Of a DNA stretch of 50,543 nucleotides, positions 1-7,484 are shown in pieces (within the stretch, counting starts at the first letter, position 1; each line of letters starts with the position of its first letter). Under the pieces are notes generated by a model that made no database searches, was not told the origin of the DNA, and saw nothing but the letters and a program-made list of their open reading frames with translations. The position numbers and the translations under genes were made by a program. The stretch is from assembly GCA_950073835.1 (NCBI GenBank), contig CATMRP010000016.1:1-50543 (forward strand). Direction: 5' to 3'. The DNA comes from an uncultured Alteromonadaceae bacterium (GTDB lineage Bacteria > Pseudomonadota > Gammaproteobacteria > Enterobacterales > Alteromonadaceae).

Positions 1-329
1 TTTAAGACAGTGGAAGAGCGAAGGTCTGCATGATACAGGTTAGCCATCGCTAAATTGGCATGATCAAGTTTGCTGCGCTTAAAGGTCGCAAAACTCAAAT
101 TTGCATGCCGTAAGTCGGTTTCGTTAAAGGTAACATTGATAAACGTGGCACCACTCAAATCGGCATTACGCAGATTTGCCCCACTTAGATCGGCATTCTC
201 ACAGTGTGTTTTGGGCACTATCTCGCAGCCATCAACAATTACTATGCTATCGTCAAATTCAAGAGACGCATTGCCAGTTAATAAATATAAAAGGGTTAGC
301 AGCAGGGCTGAGATTCGCAAGGTAGTCAT
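1..329 (-). CDS. Pentapeptide-repeat protein, 3' end cut by window edge
   Basis: The minus strand is open from an ATG at 329 to the window edge, giving about 109 residues without a stop. After a hydrophobic N-terminus that looks like a signal peptide (MTTLRISALLLTLLYLL) the sequence settles into A(D/N)LxxA pentapeptides: ENADLSGANLRNADLSGATF, then NETDLRHANLSFATF and LDHANLAMANLYHADL. That periodicity defines the right-handed quadrilateral beta-helix of the pentapeptide family. A Shine-Dalgarno-like TGGAG precedes the ATG by about 6 bases. The gene lies just downstream of exaA on the same strand, with a hairpin in the gap. Family members have no common biochemical activity, so no function is assigned; the signal peptide suggests export. 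Confidence 0.85.
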   Translation of the reverse strand, partial: MTTLRISALLLTLLYLLTGNASLEFDDSIVIVDGCEIVPKTHCENADLSGANLRNADLSGATFINVTFNETDLRHANLSFATFKRSKLDHANLAMANLYHADLRSSTVL

Positions 330-343
330 AATCACTCCAGAAG

Positions 344-364
344 AGGGAGGCAGACAGCCTCCCT
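344..364 (-). terminator. Hairpin between exaA and the pentapeptide gene
   Basis: A perfect 8-bp inverted repeat, AGGGAGGC (344-351) and GCCTCCCT (357-364), closes a 5-base loop 16 bases after the exaA stop. On the minus strand it is followed by CTTCTGG rather than a clean T-run, so it may be an attenuator or an mRNA-stabilising hairpin rather than a full terminator. Confidence 0.5.
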
Positions 365-380
365 GTATCGCTAGCAAAGT

Positions 381-2237
381 TTAGTTTTTAGCAAACTTTT
401 TCTTGTCGAAGTTAGGCAGTTTAAATACCCAGAATGAGCCGCCCTGAGAAACCGGCTTGGTGAGTTGTGCCATGTCACCACCCCACAGCGGTACAGCACC
501 GCCATAGCCTGAGGCAAAGCCAAGGTATTGTTCACCGTCCATTTCCCAGGTGACAGGGCAAGAGATAATTCCGGAGCCGGTTTGGAACTTCCATAACTCC
601 TGGCCGGTTTCCTCATCGAAGGCTTTAATAAAGCCATCGCCGGTTCCGGTAAATATAAGGCCACCTTTGGTTGCCAGCACACCGGCCCACAACGGTAGTT
701 TTTCTTTATGCGACCACTTAATATCACCGGTTTTCGGATCGATAGCCCGTAAAACGCCAACATGATCATCATATAAACGCTTGATACGGAAGCCCTGGCC
801 CAGGTAAGCGTTCCCTTTTTGATAGGTCACTTCTTCTGTCCAGTAGTCTTCTTTCCAGTGATTTGCCCCCATGTAGAACCAGCCGGTATTCTGGCTGTAC
901 GCCATAGGATTCCAGTTTTTACCGCCCAGGAACGGTGGGGAGACTTCAATCGGTTTACCTGATTTCTGGCCCGGCTCCGGTAATGGCGGACGCTGACCTT
1001 CCACTTCTACCGGGCGTCCGGTATCCGGGTCAATGTGGGTAGCCCAGGTAATACCATCCACAAACGGGAAGCCGCGGATGAAGTCGCCGTCTTCACGGTC
1101 AACCACATAGAAGAAACCATTGCGGTCGGCATGGCCTGTGGCTTTAACAGTTTTGCCGCCGTCCTGGTATTCAAATAACACCAGTTCATTGTTGCCTGAG
1201 AAATCCCACGCATCGTTAGGTGTATGCTGATAGAACCATTTCACTTCACCGGTGGACGGGTCAACGCCAACCTGACCCGAGGTATACAGGTTATCCCAGT
1301 TTCGTGGATCGTCACCTTTGGCAGTCCGTTTCCAGGTATTCCAGGGGGCAGGGTTGCCCGCACCAATAATGATCGTATTGGTTTCCATATCAAAGCTGGC
1401 ACTTTGCCAGGGGGCTCCGCCGCCATGATGCCAGGCTTCTACTAACTCGCCGTTTTCATCGCGGGGCCAGGTTTTGGGTTCACGAGAGCCGCCGGTTGGG
1501 GTGCTTTCTTCGCCATCCAAACGGCCCATGTGCCCTTCCACAAAGGGGCGCATCCAGACTTCTTCGCCGGTATCCGGATCGCGGGCAAACAGTTTACCTA
1601 CTACACCAAACTCATCGCCTGAGGAGCCATGAATCAACAGGACTTTACCAGTGCGTTGGTCTTTAATGAGTGTAGGCGCGCCGGTCATGGTGTAACCCGC
1701 TTTATAGTCTTCAAAGCGTTTTTTCCAGACCACTTTACCGGTGATTCGATCCAGCGCCACAATCCCCGCATCCAGTGTTCCGAAAAACACTTTGTCACCA
1801 AAAATTGCGGCGCCTCGGTTAATCACGTCACAACATGGGCGGATGCCTTCTGGCAGACGGTGGGAGTAGGTCCACAGTTTTTCACCGGTGCGTGCATCCA
1901 TGGCAAAAATACGTGAATAACTGGCAGTAACATAGATGATGCCATCATAGACCAGTGCCTGAGACTCTTGCCCGCGTTGTTTTTCATCGCCGAAACTCAT
2001 CATCCATGCTGGCGTTAAGGTATGGACATTGGACTTGTTAACTTGATCCAGTGGACTAAAGCGTTGAGCTTTTGGTCCCATGCCGTACATCAAAACGTCT
2101 TCAGTGGTTGTGGCATCATTTTTAATATCTTCCCAGGTAACGCCTTTTGCTGTGGCGTTGCTGGTTAGCAAGGTTGACGACAAGGCAAATGCCAGAGCCG
2201 TAAGAGTGGTTTTGCAGAGTAGTGGGTTTCGCTTCAT
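381..2237 (-). CDS. exaA: PQQ-dependent alcohol dehydrogenase (ExaA type)
   Basis: This is a 618-residue periplasmic quinoprotein that oxidises ethanol and other short alcohols with PQQ as cofactor. A signal peptide (about residues 1-31) precedes GVTWEDI. The vicinal Cys135-Cys136 pair typical of PQQ dehydrogenases is present (RPCCD), as are repeated propeller W-motifs such as TGEKLWTY and TGKVVWKK. Similarity to Pseudomonas aeruginosa ExaA as I recall it is very high along the whole length. The catalytic Asp345 sits in WDFSGNNE; residue 347 is Ser, whereas lanthanide-dependent enzymes have Asp there, so a calcium enzyme is inferred. The ATG at 2237 is preferred over the GTG two codons upstream because AAAAGG lies 7 bases before it. 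No PQQ biosynthesis or cytochrome c partner gene is in the window. Confidence 0.96.
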   Translation of the reverse strand: MKRNPLLCKTTLTALAFALSSTLLTSNATAKGVTWEDIKNDATTTEDVLMYGMGPKAQRFSPLDQVNKSNVHTLTPAWMMSFGDEKQRGQESQALVYDGIIYVTASYSRIFAMDARTGEKLWTYSHRLPEGIRPCCDVINRGAAIFGDKVFFGTLDAGIVALDRITGKVVWKKRFEDYKAGYTMTGAPTLIKDQRTGKVLLIHGSSGDEFGVVGKLFARDPDTGEEVWMRPFVEGHMGRLDGEESTPTGGSREPKTWPRDENGELVEAWHHGGGAPWQSASFDMETNTIIIGAGNPAPWNTWKRTAKGDDPRNWDNLYTSGQVGVDPSTGEVKWFYQHTPNDAWDFSGNNELVLFEYQDGGKTVKATGHADRNGFFYVVDREDGDFIRGFPFVDGITWATHIDPDTGRPVEVEGQRPPLPEPGQKSGKPIEVSPPFLGGKNWNPMAYSQNTGWFYMGANHWKEDYWTEEVTYQKGNAYLGQGFRIKRLYDDHVGVLRAIDPKTGDIKWSHKEKLPLWAGVLATKGGLIFTGTGDGFIKAFDEETGQELWKFQTGSGIISCPVTWEMDGEQYLGFASGYGGAVPLWGGDMAQLTKPVSQGGSFWVFKLPNFDKKKFAKN

Positions 2238-2571
2238 GTTCACACCTTTTTAATAATATGTGTATCAGGTGTTAAAAGTATCGATGCTAAAGCGATCGGA
2301 ATAACAGGGATTATTGCCCGGTTTTAGCCGGGAAAATGTCATGCTTTTTCATTTATTCATGCAATTAAGTTGCTGAAATGAAATGATATTAAACCATGGT
2401 GTTATTGCTCTACTACTTAAGGAGTAGGTGCTTTAGGCTGAAACCGGTAAAGCCCTTAATGGTTATATTTTGACCCGCATCAACAGCGAAGATCTTTAAG
2501 TGAAAATATCGGAGTTTTGTGGTGACAAAAGATGAATAATTGAGATAAATTCAGAGTAGGACAGAAAAAGA
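2238..2571. other. Divergent intergenic region upstream of exaA
   Basis: This is the first part of a 532-base gap between divergent exaA and the PepSY gene. I see no convincing ORF. It holds a small CCCGG/CCGGG hairpin near 2318-2332 and several AT-rich stretches that could carry the exaA promoter, but no promoter or operator can be assigned with confidence. Confidence 0.4.
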
Positions 2572-2661
2572 AAGGGTCAACCTGATGATGTTGACCCTTC
2601 GAGTGAGTTGATGAGACTCACCACTGGAGTTGTACTCTAACGGGGGGGTTACAATACCCCG
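2572..2661 (+). promoter_or_regulatory. Cluster of consecutive stem-loops upstream of the PepSY gene
   Basis: Four inverted repeats follow one another. The first is AAGGGTCAAC (2572-2581) paired with GTTGACCCTT (2590-2599), 10 perfect base pairs with an 8-base loop. The second is GTGAGT/ACTCAC (2603-2621). The third is GAGT/ACTC (2627-2637). The fourth is GGGGT/ACCCC (2645-2660). The PepSY start codon lies about 110 bases downstream. The first hairpin has no T-run after it. It could be a structured 5' leader or a small RNA; I do not recognise it as a known riboswitch. Confidence 0.4.
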
Positions 2662-2769
2662 AAACAGTAATGCTAAGAATGCGCTCCATTGGTTTTTTTC
2701 GCCACGGAAAAGTTCCCGAAATCAGTTGGGAATATTCCCTGGAAACGAAGTATGAGAGAGGATAAACAT

Positions 2770-3318
2770 ATGAAGTCTATTTACGGGGTAACACTGTCAC
2801 TTCTTGCGGTTTCGGGTTTGGCAATTGCTGCTGATGACAACGCGGATTTGGATGATATCCGCGACTGGCCTATGGTTAAAATGGAAACCTGCCTGGATGC
2901 TGCACTGGACACAATCCCCGGCCATGCCAGAAAGTTAGAGCTCAAAATGGAAGGTGATGACCCGATTTATGAGTTTGATATTGAAGCCAATGCCGATGGC
3001 GAAACCTACAATGTGGAATGCAATGCCGAGGAAGGCTTTATTACAGAAATCGAGCGGGAAGTCAGTAAAGACGATCCCCTATTTAAAAAGTTGGCAAAAA
3101 TCTCTTACGCCGAAGCCGAAGAAACCGCACTGGCCTTTCATCCGGGTAAAGTGGTTAGTTCTGAGCGAGAAATAAGCTTTGAAGGTGATGCAACCTATGA
3201 ATTTGATATTCAATCCATCCACGGTTATGAAGTAAAAGTAGACGTCAATGCCGCAACCGGTGAGATTGAAGAAGCCAATATCGAACTCTACGAAATTGGT
3301 GTGGAAAAAGAAAAGTAG
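2770..3318 (+). CDS. Secreted PepSY-domain protein
   Basis: A 182-residue protein starts at the ATG at 2770, preceded by GAGAGAGG at about 8 bases; a longer frame upstream has no such site. Residues 1-20 (MKSIYGVTLSLLAVSGLAIA) are a signal peptide. The mature part is very acidic and appears to hold two PepSY-like units, around residues 45-105 and 110-178. Each shows the pattern of a strand ending YEFDI followed by VDVNAATGEIEEAN. PepSY modules are small periplasmic domains, often proposed to bind or inhibit partners; the ligand is unknown. The gene is divergent from exaA and is followed by its own terminator, so it is probably monocistronic. Confidence 0.8.
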   Translation: MKSIYGVTLSLLAVSGLAIAADDNADLDDIRDWPMVKMETCLDAALDTIPGHARKLELKMEGDDPIYEFDIEANADGETYNVECNAEEGFITEIEREVSKDDPLFKKLAKISYAEAEETALAFHPGKVVSSEREISFEGDATYEFDIQSIHGYEVKVDVNAATGEIEEANIELYEIGVEKEK

Positions 3319-3332
3319 TGACAAATTGATAG

Positions 3333-3372
3333 TGCCGGGCAGGAATAACGCACCGCCCGGTAGTATTTTTTG
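3333..3372 (+). terminator. Rho-independent terminator after the PepSY gene
   Basis: An 8-bp stem TGCCGGGC (3333-3340) pairs with GCCCGGTA (3355-3362), with one G-T pair, over a 14-base loop. It is followed by a T-rich tract (GTATTTTTTG). Confidence 0.75.
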
Positions 3373-3426
3373 TTCGCAATCCTATATGATGCAAAGCCTT
3401 TTTCTTAACCAACAGGTGCTGCAATC

Positions 3427-4476
3427 ATGACAAAAGCCAAAATACTGGCTGTCCCTACCAATATCATTACCGGCTTTCTCGGCGTGGGTAAAACATCAGC
3501 CATCTTACATTTATTAGCGCAAAAGCCAGCGGATGAACGCTGGGCCATTCTGGTGAATGAGTTTGGCGAAATAGGCATAGATAAAAGCCTGTTTGATGGT
3601 CAGTTGAATAATCAAAGTAATGTTTTTATCCGGGAAGTGCCAGGCGGTTGTATGTGCTGCGCGGCGAGTCTACCCATGCAGATTGCCCTTAACCAGTTAC
3701 TGGCAGAGTCACGTCCTCATCGGCTGATTATCGAACCCACTGGTCTTGGCCACCCCAAGGAAGTCATGCAGGTTCTCACTGCCGAGCACTATCAACCGGT
3801 GCTATCCATTCATAAAACCATCACCCTGGTGGATGCCCGCAAACTGAGTGACTTAAAATACACCAGCCACGATACCTTCAATCAGCAACTGGCTATCGCC
3901 GATGTTGTTATTGGCAATAAACAGGATTTGTATGGTACTGATGATGCTGATCGTTTAGCGAAATATGTGAGTGAACATTGCCGAGCGGCTACGGCAGTAA
4001 TGCTAACTGAGCATGGGCAAGTTTCGTTAGCTAGTCTTGACGGGGCCGCTGTGAATTATCAACAGCCGCATCATCATGAAAAGCATGATCATCAAGAGCA
4101 TCATCACCACGAGCACGGCCATCATCATACCGTTAGCGATAAGCCTCTGGCTGCAGAACAAGAGTTGCCAATTGGAGGCATGTTATCGGCTGAAAACAGC
4201 GGCGAAGGGTTTAACAGTTTGGGTTGGCGATTTGCACCGGATTGTGTGTTTGATTACCACCAACTGCGCTTACTGTTAGCGAGCGTGGAAGCGGAAAGGC
4301 TAAAAGGCGTATTTATTACCGATGCCGGGATATTTGGCTACAACCTTACGGCGGATGGTTTAACCGAAATAGCCCTGGATGAATGTGCTGAGAGCCGGGT
4401 TGAAATTATTGCTACTGAGCTCCCTTCTGATTTGCAGGCTAACTTGCAGGCGTGCGTAAGTAGTGAGATGAGTTAG
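3427..4476 (+). CDS. yeiR: COG0523 zinc-linked GTPase, YeiR type
   Basis: A 349-residue G3E P-loop GTPase. The Walker A motif GFLGVGKT (residues 17-24), the metal-binding GGCMCC motif (about 75-80) in place of the usual CxCC context, and a GNKQD base-specificity motif are all visible. A histidine-rich insert (HHHEKHDHQEHHHHEHGHHH) at about residues 217-236 precedes the CobW C-terminal domain. Family members hydrolyse GTP and are thought to deliver zinc to client enzymes; E. coli YeiR binds zinc. The sequence matches YeiR better than the ZigA/YciC branch, which is represented by another gene at 12829. The gene sits 94 bases before a Zur-boxed receptor, but no Zur box was seen in front of it. 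Confidence 0.9.
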   Translation: MTKAKILAVPTNIITGFLGVGKTSAILHLLAQKPADERWAILVNEFGEIGIDKSLFDGQLNNQSNVFIREVPGGCMCCAASLPMQIALNQLLAESRPHRLIIEPTGLGHPKEVMQVLTAEHYQPVLSIHKTITLVDARKLSDLKYTSHDTFNQQLAIADVVIGNKQDLYGTDDADRLAKYVSEHCRAATAVMLTEHGQVSLASLDGAAVNYQQPHHHEKHDHQEHHHHEHGHHHTVSDKPLAAEQELPIGGMLSAENSGEGFNSLGWRFAPDCVFDYHQLRLLLASVEAERLKGVFITDAGIFGYNLTADGLTEIALDECAESRVEIIATELPSDLQANLQACVSSEMS

Positions 4477-4517
4477 CGAATTTTTTATAAAAGGTGGCTT
4501 TTCTACGGTTGTCGAGT

Positions 4518-4540
4518 GTTATGTTATACTATATCATTTG
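4518..4540 (+). promoter_or_regulatory. Zur box upstream of siderophore-type receptor
   Basis: The core TGTTATACTATATCA (4522-4536) agrees with the gammaproteobacterial Zur consensus TGTTATANTATAACA at 13 of 14 fixed positions, and the flanks (TTA and TTTGC) also fit. It lies about 35 bases before the receptor start codon, a position where Zur would block transcription when zinc is sufficient. Binding is inferred from sequence only. Confidence 0.75.
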
Positions 4541-4570
4541 CAGCCTTTCCCACTCACATACACATAATCA

Positions 4571-6700
4571 ATGAAGCAGTCGTTACTATATTCACTATTC
4601 ATTTTATCCGCTGGTGCAGCAGCGCAGGATAACGTTTCACCCGTGGCACAAAACCCGGCGCAGCCAAAAGGTGAAGAAGTAGAGCACATCGAGGTGAAAA
4701 AGCACTATCAGCCTTATCGGGGCAATGTGCCATTAATTGATACGCCACAGGCGGTTGATAGCATTAACGCTACCTTGCTGGAAAACCAGGGGATTACCCG
4801 GTTTATTGATGCGCTGGACTTTTCACCGGCCATTGTGCGCCAGAATAACTCCGGTGGCATGTTTGATAGCTTTGCCATTCGTGGTTTTTCCGGCGATGAA
4901 AACAATCCTACCGGCTACCTGGTTAACGGCTTTAACGTGCGTGGTTACAGTGGCAACAGAAGTACTGCGAATATTCAGACCATTGAAGTGATGAAAGGGC
5001 CGGGGTCGGCTCTCTACGGGCAAGGCGAGCCGGGTGGCACTATAAACGTGATCACCAAAAAGCCGCAGTTTAATGAGCAGGGTTATATTCAGGGCACCGT
5101 TGGTAACTTCGATAAAAAGCAGGTCGAGTTCGACTATACCAACGGGCTTAACGATGAACTGGCCTATCGCCTGAATGGCTCTTATGAAGACTCAGATACT
5201 TATCGTGATCACGTTTTTTTCAAGAATCTGAACCTGAGCCCCTCGTTAATCTGGAACCTCTCGGACGACACCAGCCTGAGCTACGAAATGGAAATTCTCA
5301 ACCAGGAAAAACCACTCGATCGTGGCATATTCATTCTGGATAACAACTTTGATGACGTTGACGTGGAAGCATTTTATGGCGATGTTCGCGACGGTGCACA
5401 CGAAGTTAAAGCGCTCGGTCATCAGCTGGTGGTTAATCACGAGCTGACCGAAGACTGGCATTTGTTATCCGGTATCGCTTTTCGGGATTCATCCATGCAG
5501 GGCATGTCTTCTGATACCGAGCTTTCAGCGGGCCGACAATTACTGTACACCGATCCGAATATCCTGTCGCGGCAGCGCAGAACCCGCGACTACCAGGCGC
5601 GGGACTTATCGATTCGTTTTGAGTTGAGCGGCGAAGTTACTCTGGCCGGTATAACCAATAATCTGCTGGTGGGCTTTGATTATTATAACTATCACCTTGA
5701 TACCGATTACCGTCGCTGGCGCACAGCCTGGGGCGCAGGGGATACCACGTACAGCATCAACCCGAATAATCCGGACTACACCATTTTCCGCCCGGACGTT
5801 TCCCCCACGACTTTCACGGCTGAAAAACAACAGGGTCTGGGCTTCTACGCGCAGGATCTTATTGAACTCAATGCTAAAACCAAGCTGTTACTGGGTTTTC
5901 GGGTGGATCAGTTTGAACAGGATATCCTGAATAAAATTGATGACGCAGAGCAGAGCCAGGAGCAGTCTGTAGTAACTCCAAGGGTTGGCGTTGTTTATGA
6001 TGTGAACGACAGTATTAATCTGTACACCAGTTATGCCGAAGGCTTCAGACCAAACCCAGGCCTCGATTCCGACCGTAACGCGTTTGACCCGGAAGAAACC
6101 ACCTCGTTTGAAGTGGGCGCAAAATGGCAGAATCTAGCGGGTATCTTCTCTGGTAGTGTGGCGATTTATGATGCTGAAAAAACCAACATGCTTACAGCTG
6201 AACCCAATACCGGATTTTCCGCTACTCTGGGTAAAGTTAAAAGCCAGGGCGTGGAGTTTCAGCTGACTACCGATTTGTCCGTTAATACCAGTATCGACCT
6301 GGGCTATGCCTATACCGATGCGAAAACGGCCAATGAGGTAAACAACCTGGATTGGGGCGTGCCGATCCCGAAAGGTTCGCGCTTGATCAACATTGCCAAA
6401 AACTCAGGGTATGTGTCGCTGAATTACTTTAATGAAGTGATGGCACGGCCAGCCTTTTTCTCCGCCACTGTACGTTATGTGGGTGACCGCCTGGGCGAGA
6501 CCACGGATGCGGGCTACCTGTTACCGTCTTATACGCTGGTAAATCTTGCCGCATCGGTAGAGCTTAGTCAGCAACTGAGCGTTCGCTTCGATGTGAATAA
6601 CCTGTTTGATAAGACCTACTTTGAAAACTCCTATCACAAGTTGTGGACCATCCCCGGCGCACCGTTGAACTACAATGTAAGCGTTAAATACCAGTTCTAA
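4571..6700 (+). CDS. TonB-dependent siderophore-type receptor, probably Zur-controlled
   Basis: A 709-residue outer-membrane receptor of the siderophore receptor family. There is a signal peptide (MKQSLLYSLFILSAGAAA) and then a TonB-box-like region (EHIEVKK). The plug covers about residues 50-165 and contains FAIRGFSGD and IEVMKGPGSALYGQGEPGGTIN. The 22-strand barrel ends in VKYQF with the terminal aromatic residue required for assembly. The fold and motifs are those of ferrisiderophore receptors such as FhuA/FpvA relatives, but the promoter carries a strong Zur box rather than a Fur box. The substrate could therefore be a zinc-binding metallophore; this is inference. It follows yeiR and is closed by a palindromic REP repeat. 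Confidence 0.92.
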   Translation: MKQSLLYSLFILSAGAAAQDNVSPVAQNPAQPKGEEVEHIEVKKHYQPYRGNVPLIDTPQAVDSINATLLENQGITRFIDALDFSPAIVRQNNSGGMFDSFAIRGFSGDENNPTGYLVNGFNVRGYSGNRSTANIQTIEVMKGPGSALYGQGEPGGTINVITKKPQFNEQGYIQGTVGNFDKKQVEFDYTNGLNDELAYRLNGSYEDSDTYRDHVFFKNLNLSPSLIWNLSDDTSLSYEMEILNQEKPLDRGIFILDNNFDDVDVEAFYGDVRDGAHEVKALGHQLVVNHELTEDWHLLSGIAFRDSSMQGMSSDTELSAGRQLLYTDPNILSRQRRTRDYQARDLSIRFELSGEVTLAGITNNLLVGFDYYNYHLDTDYRRWRTAWGAGDTTYSINPNNPDYTIFRPDVSPTTFTAEKQQGLGFYAQDLIELNAKTKLLLGFRVDQFEQDILNKIDDAEQSQEQSVVTPRVGVVYDVNDSINLYTSYAEGFRPNPGLDSDRNAFDPEETTSFEVGAKWQNLAGIFSGSVAIYDAEKTNMLTAEPNTGFSATLGKVKSQGVEFQLTTDLSVNTSIDLGYAYTDAKTANEVNNLDWGVPIPKGSRLINIAKNSGYVSLNYFNEVMARPAFFSATVRYVGDRLGETTDAGYLLPSYTLVNLAASVELSQQLSVRFDVNNLFDKTYFENSYHKLWTIPGAPLNYNVSVKYQF

Positions 6701-6709
6701 ACATCAAAA

Positions 6710-6764
6710 AATAATGGGGTCAGAGTACATTATCCTAAAGGTAATGTACTCTGACCCCATTATT
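6710..6764. repeat. Palindromic REP-like repeat with a degenerate neighbour
   Basis: A perfect 23-bp inverted repeat (6710-6732 and 6742-6764) surrounds a 9-base loop. Each arm contains AATAATGGGGTCAGAGTAC or its complement. Broken copies of the same motif continue at 6766-6775 and 6789-6806 (CTCTGACCCCATGATTCC). The same motif flanks the RAYT transposase at 32425. The repeat sits between convergent genes, where it can act as a two-way terminator. Confidence 0.9.
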
Positions 6765-6809
6765 CCCTCTGACCATGCTTTTTTCATGTTCTCTGACCCC
6801 ATGATTCCA

Positions 6810-7322
6810 TTAGCTGAAGGCTTTGCGGCTGAGTTTTACAAAGGTCCACACATCGCCTGGTTGAATGAGAAACCGGCCTTCGGCTGGCAGGTCTTGTCTG
6901 GCGGGGTCAGCTTCAAACCCAAGCTTTTCAAGAATGCGGCCAGAGGGCGCATTACCTGATTTGAGGTAATGAGAGTTTAGTGCCTTCATGCCCAGAATAT
7001 CGAATGCGGTTGCTGCCATTAGCCTGGCTGCGGTGCTTCCCAGCCCTTTGCCCCAGAAATCCACGCCTAACCAGTAGGAGAGCTCGGCTTCCCTGTTTTG
7101 CCAGTCTATTTTCTTCAGTATGCAGCATCCCAGCACTTTGTCGTTGGCGGTCAATACAAAGTGCATTTCCGGGGCTGGCACCTGCAGGCTGCGGCTAATC
7201 CATTCGGCGATATCTTGTTCGGTGCAATTTTCCGGTACGCCACTCGTTTGAGCGATGCGCTTATCGGCCGCGATCCGCAACAACGGCTGGATGTGACGGC
7301 TGTCTATCAATTCCAGTTTCAT
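6810..7322 (-). CDS. GNAT family acetyltransferase (RimJ/RimL-like)
   Basis: A 170-residue GNAT enzyme that should transfer an acetyl group from acetyl-CoA to an amine; the substrate is unknown. The middle of the protein carries the family signatures: AELSYWLGVDFWGKGLGSTAARLM, with the acetyl-CoA pyrophosphate loop (WGKGLGS), followed by LNSHYLKSGNAPSGRILEKLGFE (asparagine plus glycine-phenylalanine at the end of motif B). The sequence is closest in style to the RimJ/RimL ribosomal N-acetyltransferase branch. It converges on the siderophore-type receptor across a REP repeat and is divergent from znuD; nothing ties it to zinc. Confidence 0.88.
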   Translation of the reverse strand: MKLELIDSRHIQPLLRIAADKRIAQTSGVPENCTEQDIAEWISRSLQVPAPEMHFVLTANDKVLGCCILKKIDWQNREAELSYWLGVDFWGKGLGSTAARLMAATAFDILGMKALNSHYLKSGNAPSGRILEKLGFEADPARQDLPAEGRFLIQPGDVWTFVKLSRKAFS

Positions 7323-7437
7323 GAATAAAAATACGCCTTTAAATCAATATGTTTGATATTTGAGTGTTGCGACAGTTTGCCTCAATTCGCCGGTGAGAGG
7401 CAACACACTGACTGTTACACCCATTGTGACAGAAAAT

Positions 7438-7460
7438 AAAATGTTATAACATCACATTTC
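7438..7460 (+). promoter_or_regulatory. Zur box upstream of znuD
   Basis: The core TGTTATAACATCACA (7442-7456) matches the Zur consensus TGTTATANTATAACA at 12 of 14 fixed positions and is close to the site I recall from the E. coli znu promoter, including the flanking AAA and TTTC. It lies about 30 bases before the znuD start. Confidence 0.78.
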
Positions 7461-7484
7461 TTTTGGGCAAGATGGATCATAAAA

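Noticed and set aside
70-384. Plus-strand frame of 104 codons at the left edge
   Set aside because: It is antisense to the pentapeptide-repeat gene, whose minus-strand reading shows clear A(D/N)LxxA repeats and a signal peptide.
3361-3426. Zur box before yeiR
   Set aside because: The CTATATGATGC segment resembles part of a Zur site but only half matches; no dyad is present.
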